NCBI GenBank assembly: GCA_944472155.2
Contig: OX235272.1
Span: forward strand, 94,122,020-94,186,019
Length of the DNA stretch: 64,000 nucleotides
Origin: Trichobilharzia szidati
Lineage: Eukaryota; Platyhelminthes; Trematoda; Strigeidida; Schistosomatidae
Direction of reading: 5' to 3'
Positions within the stretch are counted from its first letter, which is position 1, and each line of letters opens with the position of its first letter. Under the pieces are notes generated by a model. The model saw nothing but the letters and a program-made list of their open reading frames with translations. It did not search any database and was not told where the DNA came from. The position numbers were made by a program, and so were the translations under genes. Shown here one piece after another: positions 21,791 to 34,182 of this stretch.

Positions 21791-23519
21791 AGAACACCCT
21801 AATTGACAGCATCATCATCATCATCAGGTAGAACCAGAAATCAGTATAAAATAATCTATGCTCGTACAACCAAGTACAAGAACTCAACGATACCATATTT
21901 GGCCCATGTTCTAAGTGACAGAGACAATGTTAAGCGCGAAACCTATGACTTGCTTTGTTGTTAATAACGTAATTTTAGGCTCTTTTATTTCTCTCTTATT
22001 TTGTATTCTATAGTGAACTCCTTCTTAAATATATTTAGCTACCTAAATTATTTACGTTGGCTTCCTTTTTTGTACTTTACTGTATTCCTTCTTTTGTGTA
22101 TCTACTGGTTCCGACTATATTAGCACTATGAGTATTGCAAAATTGTCCTGTCATTAACCATAATATGATTATTAGTTTTTATGGTTGTTTTTTTATTTTT
22201 TATTTTTTTTCGGCAATATTAACTGACAATCTTGGTTGTGAACGCCATTATCACCATCTTAAAATTTTGTATTATGCAGGATTACTGACACTACCACTAC
22301 AAACACCGCATTAGACCTGACAAAAAAACAAGAACCCTGAAATGTTATTTCATGATTGTTTAGAGTTGTTTCAACCTAAATTAACTGATCATGTTGGCGA
22401 TAAACATTCTTAAATATCATTTCATAACTTCTTGTATGACTATGGCCTTACTGTTTATTGTTTCCTTTTTACTTCTTGATATTTTTTCGCATTTTTTAAA
22501 GATTATTTTTGCGTTTTTTCGTTGTTGTTGTCTTTACATTTATTTTTTCGAAATACTCCTTTTAAATGTTTGATAAAATTAGATGCAAATATTGTAGATA
22601 TGTGCTGAAAATTCCACACTGTACCACTAGTACTGTTTCTGGAATAAAGCAAATTATTATTATTATCTTCCTAACTCCTTATAACTTCAGTAACACTAAA
22701 ATGTATATGCTTCACATGGGAGCATTATTAAGCCAGGCAGTTGATAAAAAGTCATAACCAGCTGATTGGCCATGATGTCAGCAGGCTAAAATCAAAGAAC
22801 TTATAAATTGCCTCCTTTAGGTTGTCATACTGACGCCATGCCTTTGTATAGAAATTTAAGCTTTCGCTGTGACTGCTAAACATCAAAGTCAGTCAGTTAA
22901 TTTTTGTCTTTCTCTACTGCTATTTTTTAAAAGCAGAACAAAAGATATAGAAAACTAAATGACGTAACAAAAATTTTGTAGAGCATTTCTAAAAAAACGC
23001 ATAAACACCATGGTAACGTGAGGTTAACAGCTGTCTCTATTTGCATGCATATAATCGGTATCAGGCTTTTAATAACTTTTGCTTAAGGAAAACGTCATAG
23101 ACTATGTTTCGTTTGAATGGCATCATACTATCCAAATATTGTCTAATGTTCACCAGGTGATATGAGGTCATAAATACTTTTTGGAATTTGTTCAAGGGGG
23201 CAAAACGTCGACCCTGTTTTCTGTTCTACTGACATATGAGCTTTGTCACATTTGAAATACAATGTTTAATATTGAAACCTATTTGCATATGTACATAAAC
23301 AGAATACAATAACAAAACTATATTTGATGAGGCTTAGAAAGTGAATGTTTATACGAAAGTAATTAAAAAGTCACATAACAGTCGAATCGTTAGTCATGTT
23401 TAGTCATAGAAAACTAGATGGCGGATATTTTAATTGATTTAATGGCATAACTCAAGCTTTGTGTCGTAATTAGCATTATTCTAAATTTAACATGAGACTT
23501 AGCCCTGGGCAAGAAGTGG
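21791..23519. other. Mostly unassigned; retroposon 3' end near 22635-22665
   Basis: At 22635-22665 on the plus strand TGGAATAAAGCAAATTATTA runs into TTA repeats, resembling the 3' ends at 11922 and 14496. Elsewhere no coding region or repeat family was recognised. Confidence 0.4.
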
Positions 23520-25320
23520 CGTGGAATAACGCTCTTGTCCACGCCTAATAAAATACTAAGTTGCATCATCCTGGGAAGAATAAAACATGCAATGGATACA
23601 TAACTCCACCAGCCCCCATTCGGAACAAGCTGGATTCAAGAAATCTAAATCATGTGTGGATTAAATTGCAACTCTACATATCATCATCACAGAACATAGC
23701 ATAGAATGACAGTCAAACCTGTACCTTAACCTCATAGACTTCGAAAAGGCTTTCGACAGCGTTGACCACGAAGCAATTTCGAAGGTACTTTAACACTGCA
23801 GCGTGCAATGTCCCAAATCTTTATCAACCTCATTCACCATCTGGCTATATAAAAATGCCACTTGTCAGGTGATCCACAATGGAAAACTCAGTGAGGCGAT
23901 CAAAGTGAATACAGGAGAATGTGTGGAGTACGTAACAATATGATTGTACACTTTTTTGTCAGATGTTGTAATTAGAGACATTGTACATGACTTTTGCTTA
24001 AAACGATTCATTTTGAAATACAGATAATTTCCGAGTACAATCTGAAATACAGTCTACTGTTGGTCGCTTCGACTTCTCACTGGTTTTTACTGTCTACTTG
24101 CTTCACTCATAACCGAGTTGTATACTTTGCATTTATTGCACGAATCTATTATCCTCATCCGAAGACAATTCTACAACCGGTACACAGCTTCTACCAGTAG
24201 ACATGACTCCAGCAGTGAACGCTTCTGTGAATTATATTAATAATTTGTAGCCGTGGACTTTAACTGTATATCCAAATAACCCTTTAATTTATATAACTCA
24301 TTACTGTATTTTTGATAATATATCGTTACTCTATCATCTCATTAACTTGGATTTTTATTCGCATACTTTTGATGTTATTGAGCTCGCTAGACAGTCCCCT
24401 CCAAATGTAAGACAAGACTGGCTGCCTATTATCACCAACGATGATATTCTTAATTGTGGTGGACTGGATTATGTGTCAAGCTGCACATGAAGTGAGAAGA
24501 CAGGCATACGATGCACTCAGCGATAAGAAGACACTAGAAGATCTGGATCTCGCGTGTGGATGATTTATTTCTAATGTTACACAAACTTGAAGAGTTACAT
24601 GCGGGCAAAAACCATCAAAATGGTTGAAGAGGCAGGCAGGCAGTGAAGACAGGACTGCAAGTGAACAGAGAGATGACGGAGGTGATGAAGATACCCACCA
24701 ACCAACAGCGACAGCAACGACAACCAATAACAATCACCATCAACGGTAGAGATTTGAATGAGATCACTTCCTTCATTTATCCAGCCAGGAATCACGGTTT
24801 CAATCATAGGCAAACAGCACGGTTGAGGATGTCAAAACTAGACAGGCTGCCAGAATCGGAATGGAAAGATTCTCCTTCATCAACCTGAAACCAGTTTGGA
24901 GATCTTCTACTTAACTCCGTCAGCATACACAACAAGATTCGGATTTTCAACACAAATGTGAAGTGAGTAAGCTATTCAATACAGGTCAGAAACTTGGAGT
25001 ACGTGTCACGAAAGCATTTCCAATAGGCCACTGCATATTTTTGTCAGCAGCTTCCCTCTTCGCTGGCTCCATACGGAAGATCAAATGGCCTGCCGGACGG
25101 CCACAAAGAATTAGCGAAAAGAAACTCTGTCTAGCGAGAAACCATTCAAGAGCCTGTCGCTTAACAAATATGCATGAGAAAATGGAGGTAGATTGGGCAT
25201 ACATTGAGGAGACCATCGAATGACATCGTGCGCAATGCAGGCCATCAGTCGAGTGGAATCTAAATCGGAAGCGATGAGTGAGTCGTCAGTGTGAGCATGA
25301 CATGGAGGAGACCGCATATA
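23520..25320 (+). mobile_element. RTE-type LINE fragment, longest copy, interrupted
   Basis: Plus-strand RT relic. RT fingers give CIILGRIKHAMDT. Motif A reads LIDFEKAFDSVDHEAI, with its catalytic Asp intact, then VIHNGKLSEAIKVNTG. About 465 nt of unrelated sequence (23928-24395) interrupts. The copy then resumes with NVRQD (VRQG mutated), VVDWIM, DLDLACG (lost FADD), TGLQVNREMTEVMKI, and the thumb-to-end region with PAGRPQRI and a ruined TWRR end near 25310. Frames change repeatedly, so no protein can be made. Confidence 0.8.
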
Positions 25321-25955
25321 TCACCTGAATAGAGTAAAAGTAACCATTAAGACAGTAGTTTTGAGAGCGCATAAGTTAACCAAAACTAGTTCTTTAAAAA
25401 GCCACAGTTATTCTTGAAATATTAGGATAGTCATTTGTTCTAAATAAATAAATGAGTGAATATCAGTTATGTAGCATTTAGTTTTCGGTAGAGTTAAAGC
25501 ACAATGATGCAAGCGAATGAGTGGATGAACGACTTTGAAGCAGCCACTCAGAGTAAATCAGGTTAGTTTAGGTGAAAACATGTTCCAATCAGTGTACGAA
25601 TACTTAACGTGATCCTTTTCATTACAATATCTTCTCAGTGTCGGTATTTATTCAAATAACCATCATTTGGGGTAAGAAGTTAGAGTAATATATGAGTTAG
25701 GTATACGATTATATTATAAGCAGCTTTACGGGTTAAATCTATACCCTAAATCGTGAATAGTATTCTTAATATCAACAGTAAACTCGATATTCCTACTGTA
25801 ACCACATTATTACACCTGCAGAAACTCTGATTCCTTACTGTGAAATTAGTGAAATGAGTGGATTGGTTTTCCGGGATAGTGTCACTGGCCCAATCAACTC
25901 CTAATTTTCTTCATTTTCCGGGCTTTAGACCGGTTAGTAAAGTAACTGAGATTAA
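25321..25955. other. No gene recognised
   Basis: Unassigned; no second copy noticed in the window. Confidence 0.35.
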
Positions 25956-26535
25956 ACGAAAATGTACTGCTGAAGCCCTACTTTCCAATTGGAACTCAAG
26001 GGAATAATAACAACAACAATACTAAGCTCTGATTGGCTGTTTCAAGGTCTACACTTTACTTCGCTTAATGCATATCTACTTCTAGAGAAAAAGTACAATT
26101 TTGTGTCAACCTTCCAATTTTTTTTAATTATTTCACTTCAGAGTTCTATGAGTCAGCCTGTCACTGATAGCATTTTTAACGGGTAACTGCAATCATTCCA
26201 TACTGAAGGTCAGATGGACAGAAAGGATTAGCAACAGAGGACTCTGACAACGAAACAACCAACAACCAACCACCCAAAAATATTCCTGTGGAAATGGAGA
26301 TGGGTCGGATACACGCTGAGAAGACCTCTGAGTGAAATCACGCGTCAGACTGTCGAGTGAAAATCGAATAGGGAAAGACGCGTTTGCTTTGTTCCTGGGG
26401 TGACATGCAAAAGATCTTGTAAGAGGGAAATGAAAGCCTATAGGCAGTCATGAAGCTAGAAAGAAAACGGTAGCAGAGGACAAGATGAATTGTTCAACTC
26501 AGAGCCCAAGAGAATAATAATAATAGGACTCTAAT
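25956..26535 (+). mobile_element. Two RTE 3' ends with AAT/AAC tails
   Basis: 25956-26020 is a final RTE scrap (LCSIGTQG-like, then AATAATAACAACAAC). 26165-26535 is a second end: WRWVGYTLRRPLSEITRQ, a poor GRP region, then AGCCCAAGAGAATAATAATA. Both tails are followed by the similar segment CTGATTGGCTGTTTCA or CTAATTGGCTGTTTCA, so one may have inserted next to, or been copied with, the other's flank. Confidence 0.65.
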
Positions 26536-26682
26536 TGGCTGTTTCATGGTTATTTATTGCATCCCTTGCTTGGGCAAGTACATCTTAACTTATATTCAAC
26601 ACTTTTCTAATAATTTAAAGACTGATTAATGAGTAAACAATATACTTGTCGATAAACTCGTCTTCAGATTCTGCAGTTGTAT

Positions 26683-26934
26683 TGTGGTGAGAGCTGACTG
26701 CGTAGCAGACTTAATGTGTGCAAATACGATTCGCAGATATATGGCTTGATTTTCTGAGAAAAAACCATATAGAGATAACAGAATAACTTTCGGCAGGAAA
26801 ACAACCAGTCAGAAGACGTTGCTTCGCCGCTAATAATAACGCTAATAATTATATACATAAAAATGTATAAATACCTCTTGATTTTCTCAATAAACGATCT
26901 GTTTGTCGCCTGGCCCTTGTCTTCTGTCGTTACA
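26683..26934 (+). mobile_element. Solo LTR-like element
   Basis: 252 nt from TGTGGTGAGAGCTG to TCTGTCGTTACA, so with TG...CA ends. A second copy is at 56513-56835 on the minus strand. It has an internal AATAAA (CAATAAACGATCTG) about 40 nt before the end. Flanks GTAT and ATAT match at three of four bases. No internal retroelement body adjoins it. Family is inferred as Ty3/gypsy-type from the short target duplication; no coding evidence. Confidence 0.6.
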
Positions 26935-27124
26935 ATATGACCGTAATTATTAAAGAAATATTGTTATTAACAAAACTAATGCTGTTTTAAATTACGTTGA
27001 ATCAATCATATCGACAGGTGAGTACATTTCAAAAACATCAGTAAGAGAGAGATGACATGCCCTTATATAACACTAAACTGATTGAATATCAGATGAATTA
27101 AAGGAAGTAAGACAGAATTTATGA

Positions 27125-27950
27125 ATTTATGGGTTCAACATCAGACCAGAGTAGCAATGGTGGCTGCACCTATTTCTGCCGCATACGGAGGTCCATTTGA
27201 CTTAAGCGAATTGAAATAGCCTCAGTTGTTTGGAGCGTTTGGTATTTAGAGGCCATTGGTAATTTATTCGATACCCCATAGATGATAGAGGAAGATGCTT
27301 CAATGACGGCTACTTTTGTGGCTTTGTAGTCTGTTTGCACGAGGTGATCTAATATGGAACTGTTGTTGGTTTTAATGACAACTGGTTTCGTGGACAATAT
27401 AAGCTGCAGCTTACCTGCGTTAAACTTTCGTTGTTTATTATCTCACTTGGTATACCATCTCTGAATTGTAGTCTTATACATATAGAGGCTTCTTGTTAAC
27501 AGATACAGGAGAATTCTTCTCTACTCTCTTGGCTATGCGTTTAGTGACGAACTCTTCAGGATAGGTGTTTTCAGATAACGTGCCGTATTCAACCTTGAGT
27601 ACGTTTTCAATCGCATCTTGTAAACAAATAGCTCTGATCCCATAGTTGAGGCTCTTTACAAAATTTCTTTAATACAAGAGAGAAACAAAGCTGTGAAAAT
27701 GTCTACATTGACCTATCCAAATACTTTTCTTATACAAATTCCTTTCTATCCTGCAGTCTGGTCTTCTTGTCACTAGGACGTCTAAAATGGCAATTTTACT
27801 TTGGGATTCTGCTACTCACGTTAATCTGACAGCTGAATGTACTTCATTCAATTGAAATATTATTGCGTTCCTGGGTGAAGTTAAAGTATCACAGCTAAGG
27901 TCAAGGTCTTTCAAAAGTTGAGTTTCAAGAACCGATCAGACACAGGGAAT
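27125..27950 (-). mobile_element. PLE fragment: RT thumb to endonuclease end
   Basis: Minus-strand relic. Its order is FLETQLLKDLDLSCDTLTS, then IAILDVLVTRRPDCRIERNL (the FLDV-L region after the RT catalytic motif), YPEEFVTKRIAKRVEK, then a deletion over the GIY-YIG core. It continues with ILDHLVQTDYKATKVAVIEA and ends RLSQMDLRMRQK, a stop, VQPPLLLW. The final stop before VQPP is premature. It is not close to the other PLE families in the window. Confidence 0.75.
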
Positions 27951-29094
27951 GCTCTGAAATGTCATTCCAAATCAAATCACGCATGCCTTTCTTTGACTTG
28001 GAGAAGACAGATACAGTATTCCACTTATTTACTAGGTACTCTTTTTCCAAATCGAAACTGTTAGGTAGAGTTACGGCATTTAAGACTAAGGTACGGGGTC
28101 CAGGGTTAAAGTTAGCTTTAGGAATTAGGATCATGGTTAGAGTTAGAAGTAGGTTGGAGAATAGTGTCAGAAATATCAACGGATCTCAAAGTACCATGAG
28201 CTATAGATGAATGGATATACTCAGCATGGTACAATTTCTCCATAGTTCATCTGTGTATTGATTGGGAGACATTCTTACAACACATAAGCTACAACTACAC
28301 AGTGTAATATCAAATGCGCAATATTTTTTAGTGTTATTGTTCAACGATTACACGACTTTTTTGCATCTGAATTCTGATTGGTTGTTCAAGGTCACCATGG
28401 TTTTGCCAATGACATTTCGACTTTGCCCGTTCCTTTTCAAAAAGAGCAGAAATGCGTCATCTCTATATACACCGGTAATAAATAAACTGAGAATTTTCTG
28501 ATAAGCTTTTTTTTAAAGAACAATTTTCTAGTTGACTCAGAACGCGAAATCTGTTAAGCTGGGACTCAATGGATAGCCCTTCATCTGTCGAATACCAGAG
28601 AATGTAGAATTTTATGGCAACCTTTCAGTAATTTTAACTAATTATTACGCTTCTGACTAGGATACATAATTCTAACCAATTCGCAAGCTCTGGTTGTAAG
28701 CCATATCGATTAGTTTCAGTATGTTTTCTGAGGATAAAAGTATATTGAAGGCACTTAGTTATCTGTTTTTAATATCACTGTTATTTTGGATGACGGATGG
28801 ATAACACAATGATAATAATAAACATTGATAATAGTAGTAATAATAATAATCATTTTGACATGAAAAGTCTGATATCAGAATGTCAAGGTGACTTCATTTT
28901 TTCACTTTTTTGCCGTCCAGTTGGAAAACAACTAACAGCTGTTAGGATAAGTCATTTTAATGTCTTAATATTTAGAAGATAAATAATCCTGTTTCACTTA
29001 TCTGTCTTATTAGTACGGATTGACTGACATAATCGAATGAGTGAAGTACAAAGTGTCGAAGATTCGGGGTATCATACAGTGAAACAGTATCCAT
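27951..29094. other. No gene recognised
   Basis: Unassigned. AAT/AGT-rich patch near 28810-28850. Confidence 0.35.
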
Positions 29095-29285
29095 TGCTGG
29101 ACAACGAATAGGAAGTGGTTTAATGGTCTACGAGCTAGCTCGCCTTGTAATCAGAAGTTCCTGGGTTCAAACCTTGGTGTTGAGTGCGTGCTGATGAAGA
29201 GTCTCAAACTAGGCTGAAGAAACAGCTGTCCAGTACTCCCAGCTGGTTTTCCAATCGTTCTCTAACTGATGTCAGCTCGTGATGA
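29095..29285 (+). mobile_element. SINE-H copy
   Basis: Plus-strand copy with tRNA-like head and the module GCTGATGAAGAGTCTC, GGCTGAAGAAACAGC. Stem I (GTGCTG with CAGTAC) pairs, but an AG insertion disrupts the GAAA side. Confidence 0.75.
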
Positions 29286-30560
29286 AATTCTCCAACCAAT
29301 CAAACAAAATCCAAAACAAACCAATACTTGAAAAACCTATAAAAATTAAGTTTCGAAGTTCTGTAGATGCTATTGATATGATTGAAACTTTCAGCTTCAC
29401 CCCAAAAGTTTGTTGGAGGTATGTGGATGACACGTTGACTGTATTTAAAACTCAGGACATAGATATATTATTCCAACATATCAACTCGAAAGTAGAGGTA
29501 ACTCAATTCACTTACAAATTTGAAGGTTAGGCAGAGTAGCCTTCAGTGTTAGACCATGGCATAAAAATGAAACAGGATGGGAAGTGAAACATGGATGTTT
29601 ATAGAAAACCCACACATTCAAAATTGGATTTTGGTTCATCCAATCCTATGTCAGTAAAAATAGGACTGGTGAAATGTTTAAGTAATTGATCACAAAAACT
29701 AAGTAGTACCAAGGAAAATCTAAGACAGGAAGTGAGGCACATAACAGAAGCTTTAAAACCCTATAATTAACAAGAAAAATTAGTCAGAATGTATGGATGA
29801 AAATACATAAATAAAAATAATGATTATAATTATGTCAATAATGACAACATGCATGTCAAACATGCACAGAATGATGATAACACTAACAATGAGGGATTAA
29901 AATCACCACTAGTATGTATATACAAGGAAGGAACCTCGAAAACCTTATGTAGAATTCCTAATCATGAAGGAATAAAAGTGGCATTAGAACCCACAAACTC
30001 AATTAGAAACAAGCCTTTTTGGTTAAAGGGTCCCCAGGAGCCCACTAAACAAAACAATTTAGTTTATCCAATACCCTGCAATGATTGTCAGGTCAAACAG
30101 ATAGGTCAGCCAAGCATAAAAGCCTATCAAAATCTAGATTAGTTGAGTTTAATTATATAAGACTTTTGCAGAATAGTTTGGCTATGACATTGCATGCAGT
30201 TATACAGGATTATGCAATAGGATGGGATTAGATGACAGTCTTAAAATCTAATCTAATATAACAAGGTGGAGGAAGAGACTGATAACGGAAGCTTTGTTTA
30301 TCGAATTAACTGAAAACTCGTGCAACAGGAATGATCCAACTCCTGTCTACCTGGACCTCTGGAAAATTCTACTATTTCTACGATGAATAGACGGGAATAA
30401 AGAAAACTACAAAACTAAAGTTTCTCAGTTGTATGATTGTAATTGAAATGGTTATGCACAATAAACTGTGCTCGAACTTGTGTCATTCAGTAAATAATAC
30501 TGTTTCACTGTGTGATATATCTAATAAACAAATTAGTGTGGAGTGACATCTGTTAACTTT
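29279..30560 (+). mobile_element. PLE-B copy with RT catalytic motif
   Basis: Plus-strand PLE-B, broken. 29279-29530 holds the RT motif C, WRYVDDTLTVFKTQDID, with the YVDD catalytic pair. Then come DVYRKPTH and SVKIGLVKCLS. The linker and endonuclease entry are at 29849-30142 (YKEGTSKTLCRIPN, PCNDCQVKQIGQPS; the usual Y-I-G is Q-I-G here, likely inactivating). Scraps of the C-terminus and tail (ATAAACTGTGCTCGAAC) reach 30560. The N-terminal RT part is missing. Confidence 0.8.
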
Positions 30561-31559
30561 GATTTCGGATATTAAGCAGAGTAGCCTTGTTTAAAACATC
30601 TAGAGAGTTCTGAAGAACATAATAATTGGATTAGATGATGACTATATGCGTTACTTTTCAACTCTATCTGCAAAGAACTGTTTAGATTATTTTTGATAAA
30701 ATCAATAACAATTTGTCAGACAAGGTGTGTTTGGAGGAAGTTAATATCATTAAAAGGAAAATGAGACTTTCAGTTCGAGAACCTCTGCGAACCAATGGGT
30801 ACTGGAGTTAAAATTACTAGGCGAAAGTGTACCGTCTCATTTATATATGACAGATTACTGGGTTGGAATTATTATGTTGAATGTTCATTCTCTGTTAACA
30901 AGTTGGTTCCTACCACGAACGTTTTGACGTTGCCTTAATCTTAACATGATACTATTTAGTTGAAAGTGGCTAGAATGGCAGGGAATCCGGAACACGCGTT
31001 TCGCCCCATTTGCGATTCAATTGTTTGTCATTAATACAACTAGCTACTGTCTTTTCTAACCACCTAAGTATGATGTGAGTTTATGAATACCTATAGCTGG
31101 CGTCGTTTTTGTTGTAGTGACCCTTATAATCGTTTTATTTTGAGGTCGTTTAAAAAATTGTAGCAACTATTAGACATTTATCAAACTGATTACCCATAAA
31201 CCAATAAGCCATTTAACTATCTTAGTTATTGATTAATTCACCTCATATTTTCCACTTTACTAATATAATATAGGTTTATTTCATCAACCAATAGGAATGT
31301 ATATCAGGTTATTCTATTACTTTGTCTAACCTTTTCATTCCGGATTCTTTTCAGCTAAATAAAAAACTGAATGACTCATTTGAATGAGATCGATAGAGAT
31401 ATTTGGCCTAAAGGCTCTAATTCTCATCTGTGTGAGCTGATGCTTACTCACACAATTCAGAAAATAATAAAAAAGTTGTAAAAAATATGCAGAAAAGAAG
31501 AACGAGTTTTTCAGCTAATCATCAACTCTACAAATATTTTTTCTTTAGGTCAAGAGTTT
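30561..31559. other. No gene recognised
   Basis: Unassigned AT-rich stretch. Confidence 0.35.
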
Positions 31560-32335
31560 AGACTGGAGTTTAAATCTCCGTGTTTTCGCCTTCTCAGTGT
31601 AAATTTATGGTCAATACGATTGATAAATGCTTTAGAATTCTAATTCAGTCTAAATTATTAAATGTTCTTATTGTTAAGATTAAAACAAGGCGATCTAAGG
31701 GAACAATATTATTTCCAAATAATGTCACATCGCACTGTATTTACCAATTTGAATTTACGTGTGGACACACATACATGGGGAGGACTCATAGATCTCTGCA
31801 AATAAGGACTGGCTTCAGAACATATTCCTAAATGGCTTCAGAAGCAAATAGAATCCTCAGAACACATTAATGGTGATAACAGAAGACCTAGATCTCCTAT
31901 TGCGAAACATTACAGAAACAGGACATAAAATTGATGTTTACACATCTTTTAAACCTATCTATAGAATGTGTTTGGGGCGTATCCTAAAGTTTGTGGAAGC
32001 CCTAGCTGGCAATAAGGAAGTTTAAACCACCTTTATGTGATCAAAGCAACAATTCGTCATCACATTATACCTGCTTTGGTAAACTTTGTTTTCTTGCCAG
32101 TCAGGGTAGATGTACTATTATCTCTGTTACTTGGTTTAGTGTTCTTCATTGTTATTTTGACCTTCGATGTGTCCTTTTGACTTGACCTAAATTTATTTTT
32201 CTCACCTCCTAACTCTTCATTTAATTTCATATTTTTTCCTATGACAAGTCCGTGTGTGTGATCAGATTGTTCGAAATGTGTTGCGCAAATAGACATTACT
32301 CACGATTCAGACAAATTACGTCTTCTTATTGCGTT
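31560..32335 (+). mobile_element. PLE-C endonuclease end and tail
   Basis: Plus strand. CIYQFEFTCGHTYMGRTHRSL (GIY-YIG with I changed to M), then IPKWLQKQIESSEHINGDN, SPIAKHYRETGHKIDVYTSF, RILKFVEALAGNKEV, a stop, and LLW-like end. The frame shifts at about 31815-31830. The sister copy at 18615 is more decayed. The tail ends near 32335 where a SINE-H begins. Confidence 0.8.
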
Positions 32336-32339
32336 GATT

Positions 32340-32540
32340 GGTTGGCGGATTTCATCATGAGCTGACATCAGTCAGCGATCCATTTGGGAAGCCTGGGAGT
32401 ATAGGATAGCTGTTTCGTCAGCCTAGTTTGGCACTGTCCATCAGTGCGCACCCATCGATGGGGTTTGAACCCAGGACCTTCTGATTACAAGGCGAGCTAG
32501 CTTGTAGACCATTAAGCCGCTGCGACCCATTCCAATTATT
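32340..32540 (-). mobile_element. SINE-H copy
   Basis: Minus-strand copy with GGGTTTGAACCCA-type B-box near 32460-32472 and the module GCTGACGAAACAGC near 32405-32425. Stem I partners are diverged (GTGCGCACTGATGGACAG). Confidence 0.75.
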
Positions 32541-32754
32541 GTTTTGTCTATATTACATATTCTTCACGAACCACCATCATTTAGAGATATCACTGAAAAC
32601 CAGGGAGCACTGAACAAAAGCAAACATAAATTATTATTCTTTCATAACACTTAACTGATTGACTACTTATGCTGAAATACTGACTGCATTTAAAACAAAC
32701 ATGTTTAGAGCACAGATCTGTTAGTCAATGAACCCATATGGTAAATCAATTCCT

Positions 32755-32998
32755 TTTAATTCCTTTGCATTCTTAGTGGAACGTAGACTCTGAAGCTTTA
32801 GGCACTGAAGTTTCAGTAGCACTAGTTTTAGGAGGAGGAGGGGGTTGATAGCCACACATATGACATTCCCTCTATTCCAGGATTATTACGAGCTACTAAA
32901 CCAGACGAGTTTTAGGAGAGTGTCGATCAAGAATTGAACCTGAACCTTGTTGCATGCCTAACGAGCGCTTTCTACCACAGATTCACTGACGCCTGCTA
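32755..32998 (-). mobile_element. SINE-G related copy
   Basis: Minus strand. A tRNA-like head (GTGAATCTGTGGTAGAAAGCG, minus sense, then CAGGTTCAATTC) joins a body that aligns with 33840-34082 (TCTGTAGCAG-like and GGTTGATAGCC segments). It is strongly diverged from the other SINE-G copies. Confidence 0.55.
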
Positions 32999-33839
32999 AA
33001 TCAATACTTGTGATAATATAACATGTTGTTAGTTAAACTCTTGCAGCAATTCATGGTTTAATCAGTAACTAATTATTAAGGCCTCGTGACTGTCTGAGAG
33101 AGCCCTGGATTGGTAGATTGTTGTTGATGTAGTGAGTGATGACTAAAGGTGAAGTGAAAATCTACATCTCAAAATGATATTTGATATTCGCTTCTTTAGA
33201 TTGTCGGCTAGAATATCGCCGCTGAAAACCAGATTCATGTCTAGCACCTTCTTCGGTACAGATGTGTGATTTTCTCCGTTTGTTTTGGGTTGTATAACAG
33301 TCTACCAAACTAAGACTTATCTAAGTCAGCCTCATCATCAGTTAGAAGTCTGATATCCTCCTTCTAATTCAGTATGAATATGATTGATAGACGAAGTCCT
33401 GTCTGGGCAGCTAGTTTCGATGATAGGTGGACTGTAGTGTGTTGTTTATTCACATGACAGTTTGACACTACTCGTGTCGACTGAAGTCGAATGTAGCTTA
33501 ACCCACTGGGCCTTGTAACTTAGCTGATAGCATAAATAATGTGTAAAATAAAACAGAGAAATTACTTATAGTAAACATTAAAAGTGAGACTTGATATGTG
33601 TTCCTAAAGTGAATAGATTCTTCGGCCTTTTTTTTGTAAATGGCATGTTACTTAGTTAGTCAAACGACATCAAAAGATTGTTAAGTGAACTGGTATTTGG
33701 ATACATTTATTTATTCATTTAAATGTATTTGTGAAAATAGCGTAACAACATGGCGTTTATCTTTAGTCTATTTGTGAATTAAATGTGTCCCGATTCTAAA
33801 CCTCTATGTATGAATGACTTATTAATATGTAAATGACTT
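32999..33839. other. No gene recognised
   Basis: Unassigned. Confidence 0.35.
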
Positions 33840-34082
33840 TTTTTATTCCTTTACGTTCCCAGTGAAATATAGGGCGGCTTCAAGCTAGATGCTTGAAGTT
33901 TCTGTAGCAGTGGTGTTTATTTTTACAAGATGGGGTTGCTAGCCTCATGCCCAGCCTTCCCTCTTAACCAGTTTTACTAATGGCTTAGCGAGATAAAGGA
34001 GTGCGTTTGTGGCCGGGGATCGAACCCCGGGCCACCTGCGTGGTCGGCGAGCATTCTACCGCTGTGCCACCGACGCACACTT
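33840..34082 (-). mobile_element. SINE-G with tRNA-Gly-like head
   Basis: The head, 34003-34076 on the minus strand, folds largely as a tRNA. It has a strong T arm around GGTTCGATCC, a D arm with AGCGGTAGAA, and an anticodon-loop ACC (Gly-like). The acceptor stem has two mismatches and the anticodon stem one. The body (33840-34000) is shared with 46120-46355 and 16728-16891, which makes this a SINE and not a lone tRNA gene. Confidence 0.75.
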
Positions 34083-34182
34083 AGGAATATACTTTAATCC
34101 TATTAGACACATATAATATAAAGAACACAATGTTCAGCGAAGAAACTCTTCTAAACGAATTTATTATTTATGAATTCTCTAC

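Noticed and set aside
34003..34076. Functional tRNA-Gly gene (minus)
   Set aside because: Acceptor and anticodon stems have mismatches, and the downstream body is repeated at 46120 and 16728, so it is a SINE head.
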